A stretch of DNA of 64,000 bases, taken from NCBI GenBank assembly GCA_963708425.1, contig OY970206.1:3286001-3350000 (forward strand), given 5' to 3'. Source of the stretch: JACMNW01 sp963708425 (lineage in GTDB: Bacteria; Pseudomonadota; Alphaproteobacteria; Rhodobacterales; Rhodobacteraceae). Made by a program: the position numbers and the translations under genes. This document shows positions 33,894-42,331 of the stretch, in pieces. Every line of letters begins with the position of its first letter. Position 1 is the first letter of the stretch. Below the pieces are notes generated by a model that had not been told where the DNA came from, searched no databases, and saw only the letters and a program-made list of their open reading frames with translations.

Positions 33894-35189
33894 ATGCTGA
33901 AAGACCAAGACCGGATCTTTACCAACCTCTACGGGATGGAGGATCGTTCGCTGAAAGGCGCGCGCAAACGCGGCGCTTGGTCCGGCACGGCGGGCTTTCT
34001 TGCGCATGGCCGTGATTGGCTGATTGATCAGGTCAAAACCTCGGGCCTGCGCGGGCGTGGCGGGGCAGGCTTCCCCACAGGCCTCAAATGGTCATTCATG
34101 CCGAAGGTATCCGACGGGCGGCCCTGCTACTTGGTGGTCAATGCCGACGAATCCGAGCCCGGCACCTGCAAAGACCGCGAGATTATGCGCCACGATCCGC
34201 ATACATTGGTCGAAGGCTGCCTGATCGCGTCTTTCGCCATGGGCGCGCATGATTGCTACATCTACATTCGCGGCGAATACATCCGCGAACGTGAAGCTCT
34301 GCAAATTGCGATAGACGAGGCTTACGATGCCGGTCTCGTCGGCAAAAACGCCTGCGGGTCAGGCTATGATTTCAACATCTACCTGCATCACGGGGCAGGG
34401 GCCTATATCTGCGGCGAAGAAACTGCCCTGCTGGAAAGCCTTGAAGGCAAAAAAGGCATGCCCCGGATGAAGCCGCCATTCCCGGCAGGCGCTGGCCTAT
34501 ACGGCTGCCCGACTACCGTGAACAACGTCGAATCCATCGCCGTCGTCCCCACCATCCTGCGCCGAGGTGCCGACTGGTTTGCCAGCTTCGGTCGCCCGAA
34601 CAATTGCGGCACCAAACTGTTTGGCATTTCCGGTCACGTCAACAACCCCTGCGTCGTCGAAGAAGCGATGTCGATCAGCCTGAAAGAACTGCTGGATCGC
34701 CACTGCGGCGGCGTGCGCGGCGGCTGGAAAAACATCAAAGCCGTCATCCCCGGCGGGTCGTCCGTACCCATGCTGAACGCCGCCCAATGCGAAGATGCCA
34801 TCATGGATTTCGACTGGCTGCGGGAACAAAAATCCGGCCTCGGCACGGCCGCGGTCATCGTGATGGATCAATCAACCGACGTCATCAAGGCCATCTGGCG
34901 GCTGTCGAAATTCTACAAACACGAAAGCTGCGGCCAATGCACCCCCTGCCGCGAAGGCACCGGCTGGATGATGCGCGTGATGGACCGACTGGTGCGTGGC
35001 GAGGCGGAAGTCGAGGAAATCGACATGCTGCTGTCCGTCACCAAACAAGTCGAAGGCCACACCATCTGCGCTCTTGGCGATGCCGCCGCATGGCCCATCC
35101 AGGGCCTCGTCCGGCACTTCCGCGAAGAGATCGAAGATCGCATCAAAGCCAAAAAAACCGGCCGCACTGGCGCTATGGCGGCCGAATGA
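33894..35189 (+). CDS. nuoF: NADH-quinone oxidoreductase subunit F
   Basis: The 51-kDa subunit that binds NADH, FMN and [4Fe-4S] cluster N3; 431 residues. GLRGRGGAGFPTGLKWSFMP (residues ~42-61) forms the flavin and NADH site, NADESEPGTCKDREI follows, and the cluster cysteines are in SCGQCTPCREGTGWM near 343 with the fourth in HTICALGDAAAWP near 388. All residues expected for activity are present. Confidence 0.97.
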   Translation: MLKDQDRIFTNLYGMEDRSLKGARKRGAWSGTAGFLAHGRDWLIDQVKTSGLRGRGGAGFPTGLKWSFMPKVSDGRPCYLVVNADESEPGTCKDREIMRHDPHTLVEGCLIASFAMGAHDCYIYIRGEYIREREALQIAIDEAYDAGLVGKNACGSGYDFNIYLHHGAGAYICGEETALLESLEGKKGMPRMKPPFPAGAGLYGCPTTVNNVESIAVVPTILRRGADWFASFGRPNNCGTKLFGISGHVNNPCVVEEAMSISLKELLDRHCGGVRGGWKNIKAVIPGGSSVPMLNAAQCEDAIMDFDWLREQKSGLGTAAVIVMDQSTDVIKAIWRLSKFYKHESCGQCTPCREGTGWMMRVMDRLVRGEAEVEEIDMLLSVTKQVEGHTICALGDAAAWPIQGLVRHFREEIEDRIKAKKTGRTGAMAAE

Positions 35190-35358
35190 TGCTATACGTC
35201 GGGGGCATATTTGTGCGGATATCAGCCGGGCTAACCTCTAGCCCCGCCCTGATATTGCATAGCAATACCCCGCACCCTCATGTCTCACCTCGGGCAATCC
35301 TGCCCGTGGCGCTGGGGACCAACCCCCGCGTTGCTTTTGAAAAGCGAGGCATCAGGCT

Positions 35359-35781
35359 ATGACGTATCACCTTGGTTTCAACTTGAAGACACTTCTAGCT
35401 GCGGGCGCGCTGGCGTTATTGCCAATGACAGCCGTCGCACAAGTGCCTCTGTCAGAAGAACCGCATATCAACGAACAACTGATGGCAGCCGCCGTTGGCG
35501 ACGCAATCCGCAAAACCTGCCCGTCAATCTCGGCCCGCATGGTGACAGTGTATTTCAAGGCGAAAGAGCTGGAAAAGTACGCGCGCGGGGCTGGGTATCA
35601 GGAGGCTGACGTGAAAGCCTTTCTCAAGGACAAAACCGAAAAAGCCCGCATCAAAGCCATGGCCGCCGACTACATGGCCGCCAATGGCGTGGTCGAAGGC
35701 AATGTCGACAGCTATTGCACGCTCGGTGATGCCGAGATCAAGAAAGACAGCCTCATTGGCTCGTTGTTAAGGTCGAAATAA
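35359..35781 (+). CDS. DUF5333-type exported protein
   Basis: A 140-residue protein with a signal peptide (residues ~1-27, cleavage after AVAQ or nearby) and a mature helical domain with two cysteines (RKTCPSISARM and VDSYCTLGDAEIKK). The pattern fits DUF5333, found in Rhodobacterales beside nuoF. It probably acts in the periplasm; function is not known. It follows nuoF by ~170 bases that hold no gene, only short imperfect hairpins. Confidence 0.75.
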   Translation: MTYHLGFNLKTLLAAGALALLPMTAVAQVPLSEEPHINEQLMAAAVGDAIRKTCPSISARMVTVYFKAKELEKYARGAGYQEADVKAFLKDKTEKARIKAMAADYMAANGVVEGNVDSYCTLGDAEIKKDSLIGSLLRSK

Positions 35782-35782
35782 G

Positions 35783-36283
35783 ATGCAGCCAGCGGGCCAT
35801 CATCTTGCGGAACTCAACATCGGTCGGCTGCTTGCGCCGACCGATGACCCGCGTGTGGCCGAATTCATGGCTGCATTGGACCGTGTGAATGGCCTGGGCA
35901 AACGGATGCCCGGTTTTGTCTGGATGATGGAGGGCTCGGGTGAACCCGGTACTGGGAATACCGACGCCAAAATCGACGGCGATCCGCAGTTTGTCTCGAA
36001 CCTTACTGTCTGGGAAGACGTACAGTCGCTGGAAAACTTCGTCTGGAACACCGTCCACCGCGCCTTTTACGAACGCCGCGCCGAATGGTTCGAGGTGCTG
36101 GGCAAAATGCACTTCGTCATGTGGTGGGTGCCAAACGGCCATAAACCAACGCTGGACGAAGCCTTGGCCCGCCTTGCGCACAAACAGGCAAACGGCGACA
36201 GTGATCACGCCTTCGGCTGGTCCTACCTGAAACAAGCGCAGCTTTGGAAATCCCATGGCTGCACCAAAGTTGCGCCGGAGTGA
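35783..36283 (+). CDS. DUF3291 family protein
   Basis: A 166-residue cytosolic protein of the DUF3291 family, recognised by HLAELNIGRLLAPTDDPRVAEF at the start (short form of the motif), FVSNLTVWEDVQSLENFVW and FVMWWVPNGHKPTLDEALARL. The family has a dimeric alpha-beta barrel-like fold related to heme-binding or monooxygenase proteins, but no activity is established. It starts 1 base after the DUF5333 gene. Its presence in the nuo cluster may be accidental. Confidence 0.82.
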   Translation: MQPAGHHLAELNIGRLLAPTDDPRVAEFMAALDRVNGLGKRMPGFVWMMEGSGEPGTGNTDAKIDGDPQFVSNLTVWEDVQSLENFVWNTVHRAFYERRAEWFEVLGKMHFVMWWVPNGHKPTLDEALARLAHKQANGDSDHAFGWSYLKQAQLWKSHGCTKVAPE

Positions 36284-36288
36284 CCGTG

Positions 36289-36849
36289 ATGGGGCTGACC
36301 GATTCCGTTGGTTCGATGTCTTGGGAAACTGCGTCCTATATGGCTAGCGTCATCGGGACCATAATCGCCTTGGCGATTGGGATACTTGCCGTTCAACAGT
36401 ACCGGAAGGACTCGTTGCTTCATCGTGACGGGGTGGCCCACGAGAAACAGAACGAACTTTTCAGGATTGCCTTGATGTATCCAGCCCTGGCAGATGGATA
36501 CTTCGATCTGGGAAAACTTCCGCCAAGAACCGAAAGTGAGCGTGAAGAGGCCTGTAGGTATCTTTGGCTATATTCGGCAATCTCCACCCATCTAGAATTC
36601 CTGAACATACATTTCGGGACAATTCCTGATTGGAAGGCGTCGATTGTTTATATGATCAATGCACATAAGAATTTCATACTGAGTACTTGGCATCGCGATC
36701 AGGGATGGTGGGCGACATATGACCCGTCGCTCCGGTCGCTCATGGCTGAGGAACTCAAGCTGGACAAAGACCTTGTAGAAAGTTGGGCCCGCATGGATGT
36801 GCAGCCTGACCGCTTCGACCTGTCAAATGCAAAGGCTGAGAACAAATGA
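36289..36849 (+). CDS. Single-helix membrane protein of unknown function before nuoG
   Basis: An unrecognised 186-residue protein. One helix near residues 17-36 (ASVIGTIIALAIGILAVQQY) is followed by a helical domain rich in Trp, Tyr and His (YLWLYSAISTHLEFLNIHFG, STWHRDQGWWATYDPSLRSL). This layout recalls small phage- or defence-associated membrane proteins of the DUF4760 sort, but the likeness is loose. Coding looks less GC-rich than the nuo genes, suggesting transfer. CGGAG precedes the ATG, and the stop overlaps the nuoG start by 4 bases. Confidence 0.7.
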   Translation: MGLTDSVGSMSWETASYMASVIGTIIALAIGILAVQQYRKDSLLHRDGVAHEKQNELFRIALMYPALADGYFDLGKLPPRTESEREEACRYLWLYSAISTHLEFLNIHFGTIPDWKASIVYMINAHKNFILSTWHRDQGWWATYDPSLRSLMAEELKLDKDLVESWARMDVQPDRFDLSNAKAENK

Positions 36850-38879
36850 CCAACCTCAAGAAAATCAGTATCGACGGCATCGAGGTTGAAGTCGATGGTG
36901 CCATGACCATCATTCAGGCTGCCGAAGTGGCGGGCGTGGAAATTCCGCGTTTTTGCTACCACGAACGCCTGACCATCGCTGGCAACTGCCGCATGTGTCT
37001 GGTCGAGGTTGTTGGTGGCCCACCCAAACCCGCCGCATCTTGCGCCATGCAGGTCAAAGACTTGCGCCCCGGCCCGGAAGGCCAAGCGCCGTTGGTGAAA
37101 ACCAATTCGCCGATGGTGAAAAAGGCCCGCGAGGGGGTGATGGAGTTCCTTCTGATCAACCACCCGCTCGATTGCCCGATCTGCGATCAGGGCGGCGAGT
37201 GCGACTTGCAAGATCAGGCGATGGCCTATGGTGTCGATTTCAGCCGATACCGCGAACCGAAACGGGCGTCGGAAGACCTTGATCTTGGCCCGCTGGTCGA
37301 GACGAAAATGACCCGCTGCATTTCCTGCACCCGCTGCGTGCGCTTCACCTCTGAAGTCGCGGGTATAAACCAGATGGGCCAAACCGGGCGCGGTGAAGAT
37401 GCCGAAATAACCAGCTATCTGAACCAGACCCTCGACAGCAACCTGCAAGGCAACATCATCGACCTGTGCCCGGTTGGCGCTTTGACCTCCAAGCCCTACG
37501 CCTTCACCGCACGGCCATGGGAGCTGACCAAAACTGAAACCATCGACGTGATGGATGCGCTTGGATCGAACATCCGCGTCGATACCAAAGGCCGCGAAGT
37601 GATGCGCATCCTGCCGCGCAACCATGACGGCGTGAACGAGGAATGGATTTCCGACAAAGCCCGCTTTGTGTGGGATGGCCTGCGTCGCCAACGCCTCGAT
37701 AGCCCCTACATCCGCGAAAACGGAAAGCTGCGCAAAGCGTCGTGGCCCGAAGCACTGGCGGCGGCTGCGACGGCGATGAAAGGCAAAAAGGTTGCGGGCC
37801 TGATCGGCGATCTGGCCCCGGTCGAAGCCATCTTCGCGCTGAAATCGATCATCGAAGGTATGGGCGGCCATGTCGAATGCCGTACTGATGGCGCACGTCT
37901 GCCCATCGGTAACCGCGGGGGCTATGTCGGCACGGCGACCATCGAAGATATCGACAACGCCGCGATGATCCAACTGATCGGCACCAACCCGCGCGTTGAA
38001 TCTCCGGTTCTGAACGCCCGCATCCGCAAGGCATGGCTGCACGGTGCCAAGATCGGCCTTGTCGGACAAGCCATTGATCTGACATACGATTATGCCCATG
38101 TCGGCACCGACCGCGCGGCTTTGGTCGCTTTGTCTGGCCAGACCATTTCCGATGAAACCAAAGCCAAGCCGACGCTGGTGATCGTAGGGCAGGGCGCAAT
38201 CAACGAAGCTGACGGCGAGGCTGTTTTGGCCCATGCCATGCTGCTTGCCACAAACAGCAATTCCAAGCTGTTGATCCTGCACACCGCTGCGTCTCGTGTC
38301 GGTGCGATGGATGTGGGCGCGGTTACCGATGGTGGCCTAACAGCCGCAACAGACGGCGCAGAGGTGATCTACAACCTCGGCGCGGATGAAGTTGAAATCG
38401 CCGCCAAATCAAACGGCGGCCCGTTCGTGATCTACCAAGGCAGCCATGGTGATCGCGGGGCCAACCGCGCCGACATCATCCTGCCCGCCGCTGCGTATAC
38501 CGAAGAAAACGGCCTGTTCGTCAACACCGAAGGCCGCCCGCAACTGGCCTACCGCGCCGGTTTCGCGCCGGGTGAGGCCAAGGAAAACTGGGCCATCCTG
38601 CGCGCATTATCAGCCGAACTAGGTGCAACGCTGCCCTACGACAGCCTCGCAGCCCTACGAACCGCCATCGTCGCCACTCACCCGCATTTGGGCAAGATCG
38701 ACGAAGTGCCGGTCAACACGTGGCAACCGCTGCCAACCCGCGCGCCCGGCAAAGCCGACTTCCGCCCTGCCATCAAGGATTTTTACCTGACCAACCCGGT
38801 CGCCCGCGCCAGCACCGTGATGGCGGAATTGTCGGCAGGTGTCGCCGCCCGCGCCGCAACCCCGCTTGCGGCCGAATAG
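36846..38879 (+). CDS. nuoG: NADH-quinone oxidoreductase subunit G
   Basis: The largest hydrophilic subunit (677 residues), carrying clusters N1b, N4 and N5. The ferredoxin-like N-terminus has PRFCYHERLTIAGNCRMCLVE, then HPLDCPICDQGGECDLQDQA with the His-coordinated N5 region just before, and CISCTRCVRF plus NIIDLCPVGAL for N4. The rest is a molybdopterin-oxidoreductase-like domain without the cofactor. The extra N7 cluster motif of E. coli NuoG (CxxCxxxC(x27)C) is not seen, as in other alphaproteobacteria. Confidence 0.97.
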   Translation: MTNLKKISIDGIEVEVDGAMTIIQAAEVAGVEIPRFCYHERLTIAGNCRMCLVEVVGGPPKPAASCAMQVKDLRPGPEGQAPLVKTNSPMVKKAREGVMEFLLINHPLDCPICDQGGECDLQDQAMAYGVDFSRYREPKRASEDLDLGPLVETKMTRCISCTRCVRFTSEVAGINQMGQTGRGEDAEITSYLNQTLDSNLQGNIIDLCPVGALTSKPYAFTARPWELTKTETIDVMDALGSNIRVDTKGREVMRILPRNHDGVNEEWISDKARFVWDGLRRQRLDSPYIRENGKLRKASWPEALAAAATAMKGKKVAGLIGDLAPVEAIFALKSIIEGMGGHVECRTDGARLPIGNRGGYVGTATIEDIDNAAMIQLIGTNPRVESPVLNARIRKAWLHGAKIGLVGQAIDLTYDYAHVGTDRAALVALSGQTISDETKAKPTLVIVGQGAINEADGEAVLAHAMLLATNSNSKLLILHTAASRVGAMDVGAVTDGGLTAATDGAEVIYNLGADEVEIAAKSNGGPFVIYQGSHGDRGANRADIILPAAAYTEENGLFVNTEGRPQLAYRAGFAPGEAKENWAILRALSAELGATLPYDSLAALRTAIVATHPHLGKIDEVPVNTWQPLPTRAPGKADFRPAIKDFYLTNPVARASTVMAELSAGVAARAATPLAAE

Positions 38880-38883
38880 CCAG

Positions 38884-39285
38884 ATGCGGTGCGGACTGCA
38901 CTTTGTCTTGCAGCTAGTCGCCTTGGCGGTGCTGACGGCCTGTGAGCAGCCCGAACCAGTGGCGCGCGCCGAATTTGCGCCGGCCTATGACGGCATCGAG
39001 ACCCTGTTGCTAGACGGTGATCTGGTGAATTTCCGTGTTGCAATGCGCGGTGCGCGCGATAACGAAGATGTCGCCGCCTTCGCGCGCTGTGCCGCAGCGC
39101 AGTATGCACTGATCCGGGGCTTTGGTTTTGCGCGTCATGTTCGCACAAATGTCGTTGAAACGGGTGGTAATTGGCGCGGGGATGCGGTTTACACCATTTC
39201 ATCGACGCTGCCCCGCGGTATCAAGACGATTGATGCCGAAGTGACGGTCAGTGATTGCAAAGAACAGGGCATTCCAACGGTCTGA
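38884..39285 (+). CDS. Small lipoprotein between nuoG and nuoH
   Basis: A 133-residue predicted lipoprotein: signal MRCGLHFVLQLVALAVLTAC with the lipobox LTAC. The mature domain has two further cysteines (FARCAAAQYALIRGFGFARH and VSDCKEQGIPTV) and the strand-like GDAVYTISSTLPRGIKTID. Proteins of this kind recur at this spot in Rhodobacterales nuo clusters, but no function is known. It follows nuoG by 4 bases. It could be an envelope-side accessory to complex I, which is inference. Confidence 0.75.
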   Translation: MRCGLHFVLQLVALAVLTACEQPEPVARAEFAPAYDGIETLLLDGDLVNFRVAMRGARDNEDVAAFARCAAAQYALIRGFGFARHVRTNVVETGGNWRGDAVYTISSTLPRGIKTIDAEVTVSDCKEQGIPTV

Positions 39286-39329
39286 CAAACCGTTGTAAAA
39301 GTATGAATAAGCTGAGGATGTGAGGCGCG

Positions 39330-40367
39330 ATGGCTGATTTTCTGCAAACGGGGCTGGGAACAGCACTTCTGATCGCGGCCCAAAGCCTGCTGGTGATCGG
39401 CTTCGTGATGATCAGCCTGCTGTTTCTGGTCTACGGTGATCGCAAAATCTGGGCTGCGGTGCAGATGCGCAAAGGCCCGAACATGGTCGGCGCTTTCGGT
39501 CTGCTGCAATCGGTCGCTGACGCGTTGAAATACGTGGTCAAGGAAATCGTTGTCCCTGCCGGTGCCGACCGCGCTGTATTCTTCCTCGCCCCGATGCTGT
39601 CGTTCGTGCTGGCCGTACTTGCTTGGGCCGTCATCCCTTTCAACGCAGGCTGGGTGTTGTCCGATATCAACGTCGCCATCCTGTTCGTCTTCGCCGTCTC
39701 CAGCCTCGAGGTTTACGGCGTCATCATGGGCGGTTGGGCCTCCAACTCCAAATACCCCTTCCTCGGATCATTACGATCCGCCGCCCAGATGATCAGCTAC
39801 GAAGTCTCTCTCGGCCTGATCATCATCGGCATCATCATTTCCACCGGCTCGATGAACTTCTCGGCAATCGTCGCAGCACAAGACGGCGATTACGGTCTGT
39901 TCAACTGGTACTGGCTCCCGCATTTCCCGATGGTGTTCCTGTTCTTCATCAGCGCCCTCGCCGAAACCAACCGCCCGCCGTTCGATCTGCCCGAGGCTGA
40001 ATCCGAACTCGTCGCGGGCTTCATGGTTGAATACTCCTCCACACCGTACCTGCTGTTCATGGCCGGCGAATACATCGCCATCTTCCTGATGTGCGCGCTG
40101 ATGTCGCTGCTGTTCTTCGGCGGCTGGCTATCACCCATCCCCGGCCTGCCCGATGGCGCGCTCTGGATGGTCGGCAAAATGGCGTTCTTCTTTTTCATGT
40201 TCGCCATGGTGAAAGCCATTGTGCCGCGCTACCGCTATGACCAACTCATGCGGATCGGCTGGAAAGTGTTCCTGCCCTTGTCGCTTGGTTGGGTTATCTT
40301 GGTGGCATTCCTCGCAAAATTCGAAGTCTTCGGCGGCCTCTGGGCCCGCTGGGCGATGGGGAGCTGA
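39330..40367 (+). CDS. nuoH: NADH-quinone oxidoreductase subunit H
   Basis: Membrane subunit (ND1) that joins the two arms and forms the quinone entry; 345 residues and eight helices. VYGDRKIWAAVQMRKGPNMVG near the N-terminus and the loop AETNRPPFDLPEAESELVAG near residue 210 are the classic signatures; the acidic residues of the E-channel are present. Confidence 0.97.
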   Translation: MADFLQTGLGTALLIAAQSLLVIGFVMISLLFLVYGDRKIWAAVQMRKGPNMVGAFGLLQSVADALKYVVKEIVVPAGADRAVFFLAPMLSFVLAVLAWAVIPFNAGWVLSDINVAILFVFAVSSLEVYGVIMGGWASNSKYPFLGSLRSAAQMISYEVSLGLIIIGIIISTGSMNFSAIVAAQDGDYGLFNWYWLPHFPMVFLFFISALAETNRPPFDLPEAESELVAGFMVEYSSTPYLLFMAGEYIAIFLMCALMSLLFFGGWLSPIPGLPDGALWMVGKMAFFFFMFAMVKAIVPRYRYDQLMRIGWKVFLPLSLGWVILVAFLAKFEVFGGLWARWAMGS

Positions 40368-40369
40368 TC

Positions 40370-40873
40370 ATGGGTCCGACACGCACAACCGACTATACCC
40401 GCGCTGTGAAGTATTTCTTCCTGTTCGACTTCATCAAAGGCTTCGGCCTTGGTCTGAAGTATTTCTTCGCCCCCAAAGCCACGCTGAACTACCCGCATGA
40501 AAAGGGGCCACTGTCCCCCCGTTTCCGTGGCGAACACGCCCTTAGACGCTATCCGAACGGCGAAGAACGCTGCATTGCCTGCAAACTTTGCGAGGCGATC
40601 TGCCCCGCCCAAGCCATCACCATCGACGCCGAACCGCGCGATGACGGCTCTCGCCGCACCACCCGCTACGACATCGACATGACCAAATGCATCTACTGCG
40701 GCTTCTGCCAAGAAGCCTGCCCAGTCGATGCCATCGTCGAAGGCCCGAACTTCGAATTTGCCACCGAAACCCGTGAAGAGCTGTTCTATAACAAGGAAAA
40801 GCTGCTAGAAAACGGCGCGCGCTGGGAAGCCGAAATTGCCCGCAACCTTGAGATGGACGCGCCCTATCGGTAA
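40370..40873 (+). CDS. nuoI: NADH-quinone oxidoreductase subunit I
   Basis: The TYKY subunit, 167 residues, with two [4Fe-4S] clusters (N6a and N6b) that pass electrons to N2. Both ferredoxin motifs are complete: CIACKLCEAICPA and CIYCGFCQEACPVDAI. The start MGPTRTTDYTRAVKYFFL is set by the family length; only 2 bases separate it from nuoH. Confidence 0.97.
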   Translation: MGPTRTTDYTRAVKYFFLFDFIKGFGLGLKYFFAPKATLNYPHEKGPLSPRFRGEHALRRYPNGEERCIACKLCEAICPAQAITIDAEPRDDGSRRTTRYDIDMTKCIYCGFCQEACPVDAIVEGPNFEFATETREELFYNKEKLLENGARWEAEIARNLEMDAPYR

Positions 40874-40897
40874 GGCCCGCTTGGTAAGGATGATCAG

Positions 40898-41308
40898 ATG
40901 ACCGAAGATTTCACCAAAATGTTCGCCGCAATGATGGCGCAGGGGCAGGAGATGGCGAAAGCCTTCACACCGGCGCTGGAAGGCGTTGATGTGAAGGCGT
41001 TCGAGAAGCTGTTTCCGGCGATGCCAAAGGAATTGCTGGACGCGTGGTTCGGCAAAACCTTCAACCCCGAAGGCCTTGACGCCCGCACCCGGTTTCTGGT
41101 GACGGTCGCTGCACAAACCGTGCTTGGCCCGCTGGGCGAGCCGCAACTGAAACCCACCATCCGCAACGCGCTGGCTGCCGGGGCCACCAAACGCGAGATC
41201 GCCGAGGTGATCTGGCAGATGTCGATGTTCGGCGGTATGCCTTCCATGCAAAAGGCGCTGGAAATCGCGCAATCCGTCTTCGCCGAAACGACAGGAGACA
41301 CGGCATGA
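40898..41308 (+). CDS. Carboxymuconolactone decarboxylase-family protein
   Basis: A 136-residue all-helical protein of the CMD/AhpD-like family. Key segments are LDARTRFLVTVAAQTVLG, LKPTIRNALAAGATKREIAEVIWQMSMFGGMPSMQKALE. The CxxC pair of AhpD peroxidase partners is absent, so a thiol redox role is unlikely; the pattern is closer to the decarboxylase branch. It is coupled to nuoJ by an ATGA overlap. The substrate and any link to complex I are unknown. Confidence 0.85.
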   Translation: MTEDFTKMFAAMMAQGQEMAKAFTPALEGVDVKAFEKLFPAMPKELLDAWFGKTFNPEGLDARTRFLVTVAAQTVLGPLGEPQLKPTIRNALAAGATKREIAEVIWQMSMFGGMPSMQKALEIAQSVFAETTGDTA

Positions 41309-41919
41309 CCATCGCCGATCTGGCCTTTTACGCCTTCGCCATCGTCACTGTCACGGCGGGCCTGCTGGTCACTGTGTCACGCAACCCGGTGCATTCGGTG
41401 CTGTGGCTGATCCTCGCCTTCCTGTCCACCGCTGGCCTGTTCGTGCTGCTGGGGGCTGAATTTGTGGCGATGCTGCTGATCATCGTCTACGTCGGGGCCG
41501 TCGCCGTGCTGTTCCTGTTCGTCGTCATGATGCTGGACATCGATTTTGCCGAGCTGAAAGGCGAGATGTCAAAATACATGCCCCTCGGCCTGCTGATCGG
41601 GGTGATCATCCTGATGCAACTCTCGCTCGGCCTCGGCGCGTGGATACAAGCCGACGGGGCCATGGGCCTGCGCCAAGCGGTGACCCCCGATATGGCGCAA
41701 GTGGAAAACACCCGTGCGCTTGGCCTGCTGATTTATGACAAATACCTGCTGCTGTTCCAGCTTGCCGGGCTAATCCTGTTGGTCGCCATGATCGGCGCCA
41801 TCGTGCTGACTCTGCGCCACCGCAAAGACATCAAACGCCAGAACATCCTGCACCAGATGTGGCGCGACCCGGCGAAGGCGATGGAGCTGCGCGACGTGAA
41901 ACCGGGGCAGGGGCTGTGA
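41305..41919 (+). CDS. nuoJ: NADH-quinone oxidoreductase subunit J
   Basis: ND6-type membrane subunit, 204 residues, five helices. The conserved third-helix stretch FVAMLLIIVYVGAVAVLFLF (residues ~52-71), which includes the pi-bulge region, and VMMLDIDFAELKGE are intact. The C-terminal tail after the last helix (RHRKDIKRQNILHQMWRDPA) is typical of alphaproteobacteria. A palindromic element lies between this gene and nuoK. Confidence 0.96.
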   Translation: MTIADLAFYAFAIVTVTAGLLVTVSRNPVHSVLWLILAFLSTAGLFVLLGAEFVAMLLIIVYVGAVAVLFLFVVMMLDIDFAELKGEMSKYMPLGLLIGVIILMQLSLGLGAWIQADGAMGLRQAVTPDMAQVENTRALGLLIYDKYLLLFQLAGLILLVAMIGAIVLTLRHRKDIKRQNILHQMWRDPAKAMELRDVKPGQGL

Positions 41920-41920
41920 T

Positions 41921-41967
41921 GGTGGGGTAAAACCCCACCCTACGAAATCACCGGTAGGGTGGGGTTT
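41921..41967. repeat. REP-like nested palindrome between nuoJ and nuoK
   Basis: AAACCCCACCCTAC (41930-41943) and GTAGGGTGGGGTTT (41954-41967) form a perfect 14-base stem with a 10-base loop. The same left arm can also pair with GGTGGGGT just before it (41921-41928), giving an alternative 8-base hairpin. Nested G-rich/C-rich palindromes of this look are scattered between genes in many Rhodobacterales. No T-run follows, so it is not a normal terminator, but it may affect mRNA stability. Confidence 0.7.
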
Positions 41968-42021
41968 CACCTCACCGCAGCCGGACGCAAAGAAAACGGG
42001 CTCAGACCCGGAGGGACGAAA

Positions 42022-42327
42022 ATGGTTGGACTTGAACATTATCTGACGGTAGCCGCAGCGCTGTTTGTCATCGGGATTTTTGGCATCTTCCTTAACCGGA
42101 AGAACGTCATCGTCATCCTGATGTCGATCGAGCTGATGCTGCTGGCCGTCAACATCAACCTCGTCGCTTTCTCCAGCTATCTGGGTGATCTGGTCGGCCA
42201 AGTGTTCACCGTCTTCGTGCTGACCGTCGCCGCGGCCGAGGCGGCGATTGGGCTTGCGATCCTCGTGTCGTTCTTCCGCACACGCGGCACCATCGACGTC
42301 GAAGACGTCAACGTGATGAAGGGCTGA
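42022..42327 (+). CDS. nuoK: NADH-quinone oxidoreductase subunit K
   Basis: ND4L-type subunit, 101 residues, three helices. The membrane glutamates essential for proton transfer are in MSIELMLLAVNINLVAFS and TVAAAEAAIGLAILVSFFR. GGAGGGA lies 5 bases before the ATG, and an open frame upstream belongs to the palindrome and not to the gene. Confidence 0.97.
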   Translation: MVGLEHYLTVAAALFVIGIFGIFLNRKNVIVILMSIELMLLAVNINLVAFSSYLGDLVGQVFTVFVLTVAAAEAAIGLAILVSFFRTRGTIDVEDVNVMKG

Positions 42328-42331
42328 GGCT

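Noticed and set aside
36699..38282. 527-codon open frame on the minus strand
   Set aside because: Complement of nuoG, with no recognisable domain.
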